Shown: piece after piece, positions 53,718-61,632 of the stretch
Position numbering within the stretch: position 1 is the stretch's first letter
Layout of the letters: each line of letters starts with the position of its first letter
Source of the DNA: a candidate division FCPU426 bacterium
Lineage (GTDB): Bacteria; Oederibacteriota; Muellerivitia; Muellerivitales; DAHXKG01
Assembly (NCBI GenBank): GCA_027366525.1
Contig: DAHXKG010000010.1
Span: 7,808-71,807, forward strand
Direction of reading: 5' to 3'
DNA length: 64,000 nucleotides
Translations under genes and position numbers: made by a program
The notes under the pieces: model-generated
Told to the model about the DNA's origin: nothing
Database searches by the model: none
What the model saw: only the letters and a program-made list of their open reading frames with translations

Positions 53718-54008
53718 CTACTTCCAAGATTGCCTTACAAATTTTTCTCCATTTTTTATAAGCTGCTTTTTCCAATTCCGACTTTGTCTTTTAACCCAAG
53801 CCTCAAGTCTAAGCGCTTGTTTCTGGGAAGATAATTTCATATAGAACACTAATTGAACCGGTTGATGCGCTTTGGTGTATCTTGATCCTTTCCCAATTTG
53901 ATGAGCTTGAATCCTTCGTTCCAAATTTTTTGCAATTCCCGTGTAGAAAGATTGATCGCCACACTGTAATAAATAAAGAAACCAAGGTGATTTTTGAGGA
54001 TTTGACAT
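53718..54008 (-). CDS. GIY-YIG domain protein (YhbQ-like)
   Basis: 96 residues. The single GIY-YIG nuclease-like domain reads WFLYLLQCGDQSFYTGIAKNLERRIQAHQIGKGSRYTK, with the conserved Arg and later Glu (ALRLEAWVK). The first motif is LYLLQ and the second YTG, as usual for the YhbQ group of small stand-alone members. Function in the cell unknown, possibly DNA repair. Confidence 0.88.
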   Translation of the reverse strand: MSNPQKSPWFLYLLQCGDQSFYTGIAKNLERRIQAHQIGKGSRYTKAHQPVQLVFYMKLSSQKQALRLEAWVKRQSRNWKKQLIKNGEKFVRQSWK

Positions 54009-54097
54009 TTTTAAAAACTCGATGATCTATGGATTTAAAAGATTTATTTATCTTTAATGGATTATCTACTGTTTAACTCCACTATTTTCTCCTAATT

Positions 54098-54520
54098 TTA
54101 AATTTTTTTCATTAATCCTTGCTCCATTCCCCATAATTTCAATCGATTTAAAAGTTCATCCCTGATTTTCCGAAACCCTTCCAATTGTTCTTGTTCTGTT
54201 TGAGCCCCTTTGCCTGGATCGGGCAAAGGCCAATGAAGGCGTTCGGCCTTGCCCAAAAAAACTGGACAAACTTCCTCTGCACATAAGGTAATAACTATAT
54301 CCACTGTTTCGGGGTGAATTGTATGGACTGACTTTGAATATTGATTTGAAATATCCATCTTTAACTCTTGAAGCACTTGAATGGTCATGGGATGTACTCT
54401 AGAAGGATTAGAACCGGCACTTTGAACTAGCACTTGATCTCCCCAGAGATTTCTCGCAAGTCCTTCCGCCATCTGACTTCTTGCAGAATTACCCACACAC
54501 AAAAATAAAATTTTTTTCAT
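54098..54520 (-). CDS. arsC: Arsenate reductase (thioredoxin type)
   Basis: 140 residues, low-molecular-weight phosphatase fold. The P-loop [15 protein letters not shown] holds the nucleophile Cys, the other two redox cysteines are in [11 protein letters not shown], and the general-acid Asp is in [10 protein letters not shown]. It reduces arsenate to arsenite, which the ACR3 pump upstream exports. It is 15 bases after the pump gene. Confidence 0.95.
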   Translation of the reverse strand: MKKILFLCVGNSARSQMAEGLARNLWGDQVLVQSAGSNPSRVHPMTIQVLQELKMDISNQYSKSVHTIHPETVDIVITLCAEEVCPVFLGKAERLHWPLPDPGKGAQTEQEQLEGFRKIRDELLNRLKLWGMEQGLMKKI

Positions 54521-54535
54521 GAATATTTATCCTTT

Positions 54536-55588
54536 CTATTCAAACCAATGCTGAGTTCGAGTACAAATCGAACATACTGATAACATAACTGGAACTTCTA
54601 CCAATACGCCTACAAGAGTTGCTAAAGCGGCACCACTATTCGGACCATAAAGAACTATCGCGGTTGCTACTGCTAGTTCAAAAAAATTAGAAGCTCCAAT
54701 TAAAGCACCGGGTGCTGCAATCGTATAGGATAATTTTTTCCATTTCATCAAACCATACGTGATCCCTGCATTCAAATAAACTTGAATAAGAATGGGGATT
54801 GCAATTAACCCTATATCCACAAAATGATGTATTAAATTGTTTTCCTGAAAAGCAAAAATCAAAACCAACATTGTTAAAAGCGATAACGTAGTCAAGGGAC
54901 GAAAAAAAGGTATAAAAATTTTATCCAACCATTCCTTTCCCTTACTATGCAATATTATCCATCGACTCAACGATCCTAAACTCAAAGGAATCACCACAAA
55001 AATTAAAACTGAATCGAAAATAAGTGAAAAAGGAACATGGAGATTGGTTGTCCTAGAAATTAATAGTTGTACTAATGGGACATACGCAACGAGAATAATC
55101 AAATCATTTAAGGATACTTGTACCAACGTGTACGCCGGATCACCTCCTGCTAAATAGGACCAAACAAAAACCATGGCTGTGCAAGGAGCAGCTGCCAACA
55201 AAATCACGCCCGCCAAATATTCATTGGCTAATGGTAATCCTATCCAATTCAAAAAAAACATTTTAAAAAAAATGAATCCTAATAAAGCCATTGAAAAGGG
55301 TTTAATCAACCAATTTACAATTAATGTAATTATCAATCCTTGAGGTTTCCGTCCGACATTTTTTAAAGACGATAAATCAATTTTCAACATCATCGGATAA
55401 ATCATGAACCAAATCAAAATAGCAACAGGAATATTGATTTGAGTATTTTCCCCGATTTGTAATTGTTGCAAATATAAAACCGCGGTTGGAAATAAATGAC
55501 CCAGTCCAATCCCTAACCCCATACACAGTATCACCCACAAACTCAAATGGCGTTCAAATCCACTTAATTCTCTAGAACGCATGCCCAC
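54536..55588 (-). CDS. acr3: ACR3-family arsenite efflux pump
   Basis: 350 residues with ten hydrophobic segments. GIGLGHLFPTAV, AVLIWFMIYPMMLKIDL-type start (NIPVAILIWFMIYPMMLKID), LAAAPCTAMVFVWSYL (with the essential Cys) and GASNFFELAVATAI are ACR3 hallmarks. It exports As(III) in the cytoplasmic membrane. The gene sits between the merR-type regulator and arsC. Confidence 0.95.
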   Translation of the reverse strand: MGMRSRELSGFERHLSLWVILCMGLGIGLGHLFPTAVLYLQQLQIGENTQINIPVAILIWFMIYPMMLKIDLSSLKNVGRKPQGLIITLIVNWLIKPFSMALLGFIFFKMFFLNWIGLPLANEYLAGVILLAAAPCTAMVFVWSYLAGGDPAYTLVQVSLNDLIILVAYVPLVQLLISRTTNLHVPFSLIFDSVLIFVVIPLSLGSLSRWIILHSKGKEWLDKIFIPFFRPLTTLSLLTMLVLIFAFQENNLIHHFVDIGLIAIPILIQVYLNAGITYGLMKWKKLSYTIAAPGALIGASNFFELAVATAIVLYGPNSGAALATLVGVLVEVPVMLSVCSICTRTQHWFE

Positions 55589-55600
55589 ACTCCTTGAAAT

Positions 55601-56014
55601 TTATTTTTTTTTAAATGGATTACTCCATTGTGGATCCATTTCTTTTTTATTGACCCATGTTTTTAAAATCGACCTGATTTTTCGTTTTATTTGTGTTAAA
55701 GAATGAATGGTGGATTCTAAATTTTTTATTTTTTGATTAAAAAGATCCACTGTCATTTTGCAACAGGGCCCTAATCCTTGCTCACCACAATCCCGAATTT
55801 GACGAATTTCTTTTAAGGTCATTCCCAATTCCCTTGCCCGACGAATAAAGTTAAGTTGAGAAAAAATCTCTGGAGTATAAATTCGAAATCCGCTAGATGT
55901 ACGCATGGGTTGAGGCAACAAGCCCTCTTTTTCATAATAGCGGATCGTATCAATTGAAACACCGCTCTTTTTAGAAATCGTGCCAATTTGAAGATCCCGA
56001 TTTGAAGTTATCAT
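55601..56014 (-). CDS. MerR-family regulator of the ars operon
   Basis: 137 residues. The HTH region IGTISKKSGVSIDTIRYYEKEGLLPQPMRTSSGFRIY is followed by a helix and a cysteine-containing segment RDCGEQGLGPCCKMTVDLF, then a dimerisation helix (LESTIHSLTQIKRKI). The three cysteines around residue 75-90 probably bind the metal or metalloid. Arsenic operons are usually controlled by ArsR, so a MerR-type activator here is uncommon. Its promoter (listed) has the 20-base spacer these activators need. Confidence 0.9.
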   Translation of the reverse strand: MITSNRDLQIGTISKKSGVSIDTIRYYEKEGLLPQPMRTSSGFRIYTPEIFSQLNFIRRARELGMTLKEIRQIRDCGEQGLGPCCKMTVDLFNQKIKNLESTIHSLTQIKRKIRSILKTWVNKKEMDPQWSNPFKKK

Positions 56015-56035
56015 GAGGTTCGCTCTCCTTTTAAA

Positions 56036-56067
56036 ATTATAAATTCTAGAGTATACTCTAGAGTCAA
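56036..56067 (-). promoter_or_regulatory. MerR-type ars promoter and operator
   Basis: On the minus strand: TTGACT (56067-56062), then 20 bases containing the perfect palindrome CTAGAGTATACTCTAG (56061-56046), then TATAAT (56041-56036). A 20-base spacer filled by a palindrome is the hallmark of MerR activators, which twist the DNA on binding their ligand. Confidence 0.85.
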
Positions 56068-56482
56068 GACTTTTGATGATTCACCTTAATTTGAAAAACT
56101 TTTTATTCAATCATTTCAAGCTTTATCTTGAATTTCCCAGATAAAAGTAATCCTCCATTATCAAATCAACAAAATTTTTCCCATAATTAAATCTTTGAAA
56201 AGCCACTTTCGAGTTAATCGTGGTGAAATAGGTCTTAGGGGATTTGGATATAATATTCTTTGTTCCATTTCAAAAGGAACCCTAGCTTTGATAATAATCC
56301 GATTTTTTTATTATAACTCGTTCAAAAGATAAGCAACCTCATGGCTTATTAGAATTTCAGGGGTTTTTTAGATTTCAGGCCAAGTTGTCCAATTGGCAAC
56401 TTGTATAGATACTAGCCATGAATTTCCAACTTAAGGATTCATCCAAAACTACGAACTGCTTTTCTTTCAATCAACAATCACC
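56068..56482. other. Gap upstream of the ars promoter
   Basis: About 415 bases, AT-rich, no gene or RNA seen. It separates the ars operon from cobB/cbiA. Confidence 0.5.
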
Positions 56483-57850
56483 TCAAAAAGATTGACGAAA
56501 CTTCAAACATTGATTAACCCAATTCATGGGAACCATGGGATTGGATTGAAAGTGAAGATGAATATAACTAGCTACCAAATTTTTAAAGCAAAATCCTTCC
56601 GTAAATTTTTGTTGCATACTAGTCATGCCTTGATAAAGTGCTTTACCTAGAAATGCATTCGAAATGATTTCAGATTGATGGAATTCATGACCTCGAATGA
56701 TCGTTCCCTTTGATCCTAATAACGTCTTTTGAGTTGTTTGTACTTCCACATAGCGGATAACTAAATGTGAAGGATTCATTTGAATAGTTATCGGTAGGAT
56801 AGACACCATAGAATACGCTTTACCCTTCTGACCTATCAATGTTCGAGATAAATACATCAATCCGCCACATTCTGCATAAACCGGCATACCCTGCATAACG
56901 CAAGCACGTATTTCTTTTTTTAAAAAATCATTGCTTGAGAGTTCCTTTAAAAAATTTTCTGGATATCCACCTCCCAAGTAAAGTCCGTCTATTGAACTAG
57001 GCAACTTTTTATCTCTTAGTGGACTAAAGAAAATTAACTGTGCTCCAGCGGCCTCAAGCATTTTTAAATTTGCTTCATAATAAAAACAAAAAGCAGCATC
57101 TCGAGCAACACCTAAACAAATTTTAGAACGAATCATTTTTGAAAAATATGCTGGAATTTTTTTAGATGGTCTTGATAACGCAAGGCCATTCTTAGGCAAT
57201 CTGAGTGTTTGACGTGTTGAATTTAAGAGTGCTCTGATCTTGAAATCGACTTGAACATTTTCTTTAGGCATGATCAATCCTAAGTGCCTCTCGGAAATTT
57301 CAAAATCAGCCGTTTTTATCAAATAGCCCCAAATTTTTCGTCTCCAAAAAAGATTTAAGGATCGAAGAATCATTTCATAGTGTTTATAACTTCCAACGCG
57401 ATTCAGAATTACTCCCGCCCATAAAATTGATGGATCAAATTGCCGAATACCCTCTAAAATCGCTTCGGTGGTTTTGGTCATGCCCCAGACATCGACCACT
57501 AAAATAATAGGAATTTTCAAGCGTTTTGCGATGATCGCCGAGCTTCCCTTTAAGGTCCCATTTTGACCATCAAAAATGGCTCCCATCCCTTCAACAAGCG
57601 ATATCTGAGCTTGTTTTGAGTATTTTTGAAAACTGGTTTGAATACCTTTCCATCCCATCATCCATAGGTCCAAATTAACTGAAGCATGCCCTGTCACCCA
57701 TTGATGATAACTTCCATCGATAAAATCAGGACCGATTTTAAATGGCTGAACCTGATATCCTTGTTGGGTCCAAAGGCCCATTAATGCTAACGTAACTGTT
57801 GTTTTTCCAACACCACTATGTGTACCCGTGATTAGATATCCGGCATTCAT
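56483..57850 (-). CDS. cbiA: Cobyrinic acid a,c-diamide synthase
   Basis: 455 residues. An amidotransferase that amidates the a and c side chains of cobyrinic acid with ATP and glutamine. P-loop LITGTHSGVGKTTVTLAL at the N-terminus, then SLVEGMGAIFDG; the class I glutamine amidotransferase part has YAECGGLMYLS (nucleophile Cys) and a terminal HLHF. No other cobalamin synthesis gene is in the window, but a cobalamin-binding protein gene lies divergently next to it. Confidence 0.93.
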   Translation of the reverse strand: MNAGYLITGTHSGVGKTTVTLALMGLWTQQGYQVQPFKIGPDFIDGSYHQWVTGHASVNLDLWMMGWKGIQTSFQKYSKQAQISLVEGMGAIFDGQNGTLKGSSAIIAKRLKIPIILVVDVWGMTKTTEAILEGIRQFDPSILWAGVILNRVGSYKHYEMILRSLNLFWRRKIWGYLIKTADFEISERHLGLIMPKENVQVDFKIRALLNSTRQTLRLPKNGLALSRPSKKIPAYFSKMIRSKICLGVARDAAFCFYYEANLKMLEAAGAQLIFFSPLRDKKLPSSIDGLYLGGGYPENFLKELSSNDFLKKEIRACVMQGMPVYAECGGLMYLSRTLIGQKGKAYSMVSILPITIQMNPSHLVIRYVEVQTTQKTLLGSKGTIIRGHEFHQSEIISNAFLGKALYQGMTSMQQKFTEGFCFKNLVASYIHLHFQSNPMVPMNWVNQCLKFRQSF

Positions 57851-57943
57851 CGTTTTGTTTTAACCTTATTCAAGTTTAAATATTCGAAATTTCATTCTTC
57901 GATTTCGCTGATTTTAAAACCGCCTCAGTGTACAATATCAATT

Positions 57944-58183
57944 ATGTGTTTTCAAAACAAACCTGAAACCAAATATTGCGAACGCTGTGGCATGGCTTTT
58001 GATTGTTTTTCAAAAACATCCGGTTGTTGGTGTGAAAAATTTCCACCATTGATAAACCTAATACCAAATCAAGATTGTCTTTGTCCAGAATGCTTAAGTC
58101 AGCTCCTCCAAATACAATCGTTGACCAGCCATCCCCTAACTGCTGGAAATCCATTCATTCAGGATTCAAGTACGCATGAGTAA
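57944..58183 (+). CDS. Cysteine-rich CWC protein
   Basis: 79 residues. CERCGMAFDCFSKTSGCWCE and CLCPECLSQLL give the pattern of the small cysteine-rich CWC family (PF14375), likely a zinc-binding fold. Function unknown. The stop overlaps the next gene by eight bases, so it is coupled to the cobalamin-binding protein gene, a pairing worth noting. Confidence 0.8.
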   Translation: MCFQNKPETKYCERCGMAFDCFSKTSGCWCEKFPPLINLIPNQDCLCPECLSQLLQIQSLTSHPLTAGNPFIQDSSTHE

Positions 58184-59096
58184 ACTTCGCATTGCTTCTT
58201 TTCTCCCATCGGCTACAGAAATGATTTGCGCACTGGGTTTATTTAATCAGCTCATTGCCATTTCTCATGAATGCAACTATCCTCTAGAAGTTAAACAAAA
58301 ACCTGTCGTCGTTAAAAATGCCATTAATTATTCTTCGCTTACTCCAACTGAGATTGATCAAATAGTAAGTCAACGTATTGCTGAAGGACAAAGCCTTTAT
58401 CTTTTGGATGAAAAAAAATTAAAATCGCTTGCTCCAACCTTAATTGTCAGCCAAGAGCTTTGCAAACTTTGTGCGGTTTCAGGAAACGAAATCTCAAAAA
58501 TTTTGAAAACACTCTCTCCGGTCCCTGAAATTTTATGGCAAACGCCTCATTCACTTGAAGAGGTTTTTGACGACTTGTTGATTCTAGGGGAAAAAACAGG
58601 AACCCTCTCACACGCACAAACACTTGTTCATCATGCTCAGAATCGAATTAAAAAAATAAAAACTGCGGTTGCTAATAAATCAAAAGTTCGAGCTTTTTTT
58701 ATCGAATGGATTGATCCGATTTATTGTGGAGGCCACTGGATTCATTCACTCATTGATTGGGCTGGAGGCGAAGATGCCTTAGCACAACCAGGAAAAGATT
58801 CGATACGAACACCCTTTAAAAAAGTTTTAGATTATGACCCTGATTTTATTATCGTTGCCCCTTGTGGTTATGATACCTACCAGTCGCTTCAACAAGCCGA
58901 ACTTCTTAAAGCGCTTCCTGAATGGAATACCCTCTCCGCCGTCAAAAAAAAACAAGTTTGGGTTACTGCTTCCAACGCTTATTTCGCACGTCCTGGATTA
59001 CGCCTAATTACGGGTTTGGAAATATTAGCACATCTTTTTCATCCTGATGTAATTCCTTGGTCAGGCCCCATCGATGCCTTTGCATTAGTTACCTAA
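58176..59096 (+). CDS. Cobalamin-binding (BtuF-type) protein
   Basis: 306 residues. RIASFLPSATEMICALGLFNQLIAISHECNYP is the start of the type III periplasmic-binding fold found in BtuF-like proteins. ATEMICALG and the C-terminal half (PDFIIVAPCGYDTYQSLQ) fit. No signal peptide or lipobox is seen (starts MSKLRIASF), so it may act in the cytoplasm, or the true start lies elsewhere. No ABC permease or ATPase gene is adjacent. Confidence 0.85.
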   Translation: MSKLRIASFLPSATEMICALGLFNQLIAISHECNYPLEVKQKPVVVKNAINYSSLTPTEIDQIVSQRIAEGQSLYLLDEKKLKSLAPTLIVSQELCKLCAVSGNEISKILKTLSPVPEILWQTPHSLEEVFDDLLILGEKTGTLSHAQTLVHHAQNRIKKIKTAVANKSKVRAFFIEWIDPIYCGGHWIHSLIDWAGGEDALAQPGKDSIRTPFKKVLDYDPDFIIVAPCGYDTYQSLQQAELLKALPEWNTLSAVKKKQVWVTASNAYFARPGLRLITGLEILAHLFHPDVIPWSGPIDAFALVT

Positions 59097-59404
59097 CCTC
59101 CATCCCGTTTTCAATTTAAGCTTCTATAATTCCACTTGTTATTTGAAAATCACCTAAATACACCCGAGCAAAATAAGTAAATCAAGTGTCAAATTCCAAA
59201 TGCCCGGATTTAGTTTGTCCAATCGTTTTGACCTCTCTAGAGCCGTTCCATTTTCGAATTTTTTATTTATATAGGTCACGATTCCTGTTCTAGATCATTT
59301 TTTAAAAATTTTATTGATTTTATTTTAAAAAAGTGAGTTAAAACTGTTTAAAATATTTTTAATTCGCCGTATTTTGAATAAAATTCAAACATCATAGGAA
59401 CGTT
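59097..59404. other. Gap before the aldolase gene
   Basis: About 310 bases, very AT-rich, with no gene. Probably contains the promoter of the aldolase gene. Confidence 0.5.
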
Positions 59405-60214
59405 ATGTCATTTCAACTGAATCCTGCACTTAAATCATCCATCCAAAGAATAACTTTTATAGGCCAACTTCTGTTTCAAAAAGGATGGGCAGAAAAAAAT
59501 GCTGGAAATCTTTCGTGGGACGTAACCGATGATATTTTAGAACCCCTTTTATCATTAACTGAATTTAATGTGCATCCTTATGCAGACTATCCTGCTGAAT
59601 TGCAAAATCGCTGGTTATTTGTTACTGGAACCAATACTCGATTCCGCGATATTGAAAAAAAACCCGATCAATGCCTAGGACTTCTTCATTTTTTAGAAAA
59701 TCAAAACGGATATGCCTGTGTTTGGGGCGGGCAAAATAATTTCAAACCTACTTCAGAGCTTCATTCTCATCTTCGCCTTCACCATTTTTTATTAAAACAA
59801 AAAAAAATTTTTAAAGTAGTACTCCATACACACCCTGATGAACTCATTGCTTTAACTCATTTGCCTGAAACCAACAATCCTGAAACACTAAATTGGGCTT
59901 TGTGGGGCATGTTACCCGAAGTTAAACTTTTTGCTCCACAAGGAATTGGACTAGTCCCCTATCACTTGACTGGAACGGATATTTTAGCTCAAGCTACCGT
60001 TGAAGTCCTTACTCATGGTCATCAAGTTATTTTATGGGAAAAACATGGTGTTTTAGCCCTAGGAACCGATCCTGAAGATGCTTTTGATCAAATTGATGTA
60101 CTAAACAAGGCAGCTAAAATTTATTTACTATGTAAACAAACAGGTCAAAATCCTCAAAGACTGACTCAATCTCAAATTGAAGAAATTAGCCGTACTTATC
60201 AAAAAAAAATATGA
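59405..60214 (+). CDS. rhaD: Rhamnulose-1-phosphate aldolase-type class II aldolase
   Basis: 269 residues, close to E. coli RhaD (about 274). KGWAEKNAGNLSWDV, RWLFVTGTNTRFRDI, PTSELHSHLRLH, VLHTHPDELIALTHL and ILWEKHGVLALGTDP line up with RhaD motifs, including the zinc His residues (HTH and EKHG) and the catalytic Glu in SELHSH. It would split L-rhamnulose-1-phosphate to DHAP and lactaldehyde. It lies 1.4 kb before a rhamnogalacturonan lyase gene, which would free rhamnose-rich oligosaccharides. Confidence 0.8.
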   Translation: MSFQLNPALKSSIQRITFIGQLLFQKGWAEKNAGNLSWDVTDDILEPLLSLTEFNVHPYADYPAELQNRWLFVTGTNTRFRDIEKKPDQCLGLLHFLENQNGYACVWGGQNNFKPTSELHSHLRLHHFLLKQKKIFKVVLHTHPDELIALTHLPETNNPETLNWALWGMLPEVKLFAPQGIGLVPYHLTGTDILAQATVEVLTHGHQVILWEKHGVLALGTDPEDAFDQIDVLNKAAKIYLLCKQTGQNPQRLTQSQIEEISRTYQKKI

Positions 60215-60641
60215 ATTTTTCGAAATTTGTCCTTCCAAACCATTGAACTCGTTGGAGGCTTTATACCTAGCCTAAAAAACCAAAGCCAAGTAAAGTGCCA
60301 TTTTCAAGGTGGAAGTGCATTTATCGCAACATGCCTTCCTTGTGCTTTTTACAAAAGGCAGCTATCGCTTGTAGTATCACTTGGATACTTCTTTCAATAT
60401 TCGGAAAGCTAGTAAACCAATTCCCTCAGCCGAAAACCTTCCTCCTAGCCTCGGCTCTTTTTCAAAGATAAAGAGGTGACAGTGTCCAGCAGATCAATGG
60501 AAATTTTAGAAGATTTACAGCATCATGCTTTTCCTCATTTAACCATGAACCTATATACCAAGTTACTCCCAAAAAAACTAAAAGAAACTTTGTTTCGTTA
60601 CTCGTTGATTCTGGAAGTATTTTTAACTCAGCATGGGTGCA
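60215..60641. other. Gap without a supported gene
   Basis: About 430 bases. Short plus-strand frames here (60227-60412 and 60476-60700) have no recognisable content. I consider them noncoding. Confidence 0.4.
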
Positions 60642-61139
60642 TTAGGAGGTGGAAAACCGAGAAACCAAATATGCTTGGAAATTATCCAAGGTCATATTGA
60701 AACCCTGATAGGCCCCTTCTAGGTAAGGCTCGCTACCTGGATGGACCTCCAACACTTTGATGTCGATTTTCAATTCCGTTACCAAACCTTTATCCTGCAA
60801 AAGGATGGTTTGTCGAATGGTAAAGAGTGCTTTGTCATCCAATCCGAGGCCCGAGCCATCCATAATCAGTTTTTGAAATGATTCAATTTCCCGGTAGACA
60901 TGTTGGGCTCGATATTCTTGTCCTTCGGGGGAACGAAATGTGTAGGTCCACTTTCCGCCTGGTCTGAGATCTACTTTGCAATCATGCGTCGTAAGTGGTT
61001 TGGGAGCCCAGAAGCACACAAGATGTTCCGGAGTAGTTAAACACTCAAAAACCAGTTTTCTCGGTGCCTGTATCGTGCGTTTGAGTGTGAAATCTTTCGG
61101 ATGAGTTTTATTTTCAAAATAACCGATGTCGTTCGACAT
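60642..61139 (-). CDS. AHSA1/SRPBCC domain protein
   Basis: 165 residues. The N-terminal DFTLKRTIQAPRKLVFECLTTPEHLVCFWAPKPLTTHDCKVDLRPGGKWTYTFRSPEG is the typical AHSA1 start-like domain (activator of Hsp90 ATPase homologue). Proteins of this family bind hydrophobic ligands. Length normal. It stands alone. Confidence 0.9.
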   Translation of the reverse strand: MSNDIGYFENKTHPKDFTLKRTIQAPRKLVFECLTTPEHLVCFWAPKPLTTHDCKVDLRPGGKWTYTFRSPEGQEYRAQHVYREIESFQKLIMDGSGLGLDDKALFTIRQTILLQDKGLVTELKIDIKVLEVHPGSEPYLEGAYQGFNMTLDNFQAYLVSRFSTS

Positions 61140-61632
61140 ATCAATTTCCTTTACATGAAATTTCTTTGCCGACTCTGCCTGACTTATACATTCTACTCCG
61201 ATTTTTCATCGGGTTTAGAATATTGGATCCAACCCGTGCGCCCAGTTCAACCTCATCAGACTTTCGAAACTCCCCAAATTACTCTAAAAGATCTTTTCTT
61301 CTATAAATAAACATCTATTCTACCTAGGTTTTTTAGATAGTTAGTTTGTGACACTTCTTAAGCTATCTCCAGCTTCAAATTCAATCTAGAATTTCAAAGA
61401 ATAACGCCTAGAAACTGGCATTTCCGTCACCCTTAAATTGTTTGACGACTATGCCTGCTTCCTTTTGTCACACAACTATCTATAAGAATAAATCAACATT
61501 CATTTTAGTTTAAATCAACACTAAAAATTTTTGAAAAGTAATTTATTAAATTTTATAGATTTTATAGATATAATATTTGTTAAGCACTTTTTTCTCCACA
61601 CCTAATTAAATCGTTTTTAAGGTTGGGCTTTA
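61140..61632. other. Gap with an imperfect inverted repeat pair
   Basis: About 490 bases. It has no gene but contains the inverted repeat pair listed separately, which looks like the ends of a small element. The promoter of the lyase gene should lie near its right end. Confidence 0.5.
61334..61482. repeat. Possible small inverted-repeat element (MITE-like)
   Basis: Left arm TAGATAGTTAGTTTGTGACA (61334-61353) and right arm TGTCACACAACTATCTA (61466-61482) are inverted copies, differing by a three-base indel and about one mismatch. They enclose about 110 bases without coding sequence. Confidence 0.45.
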
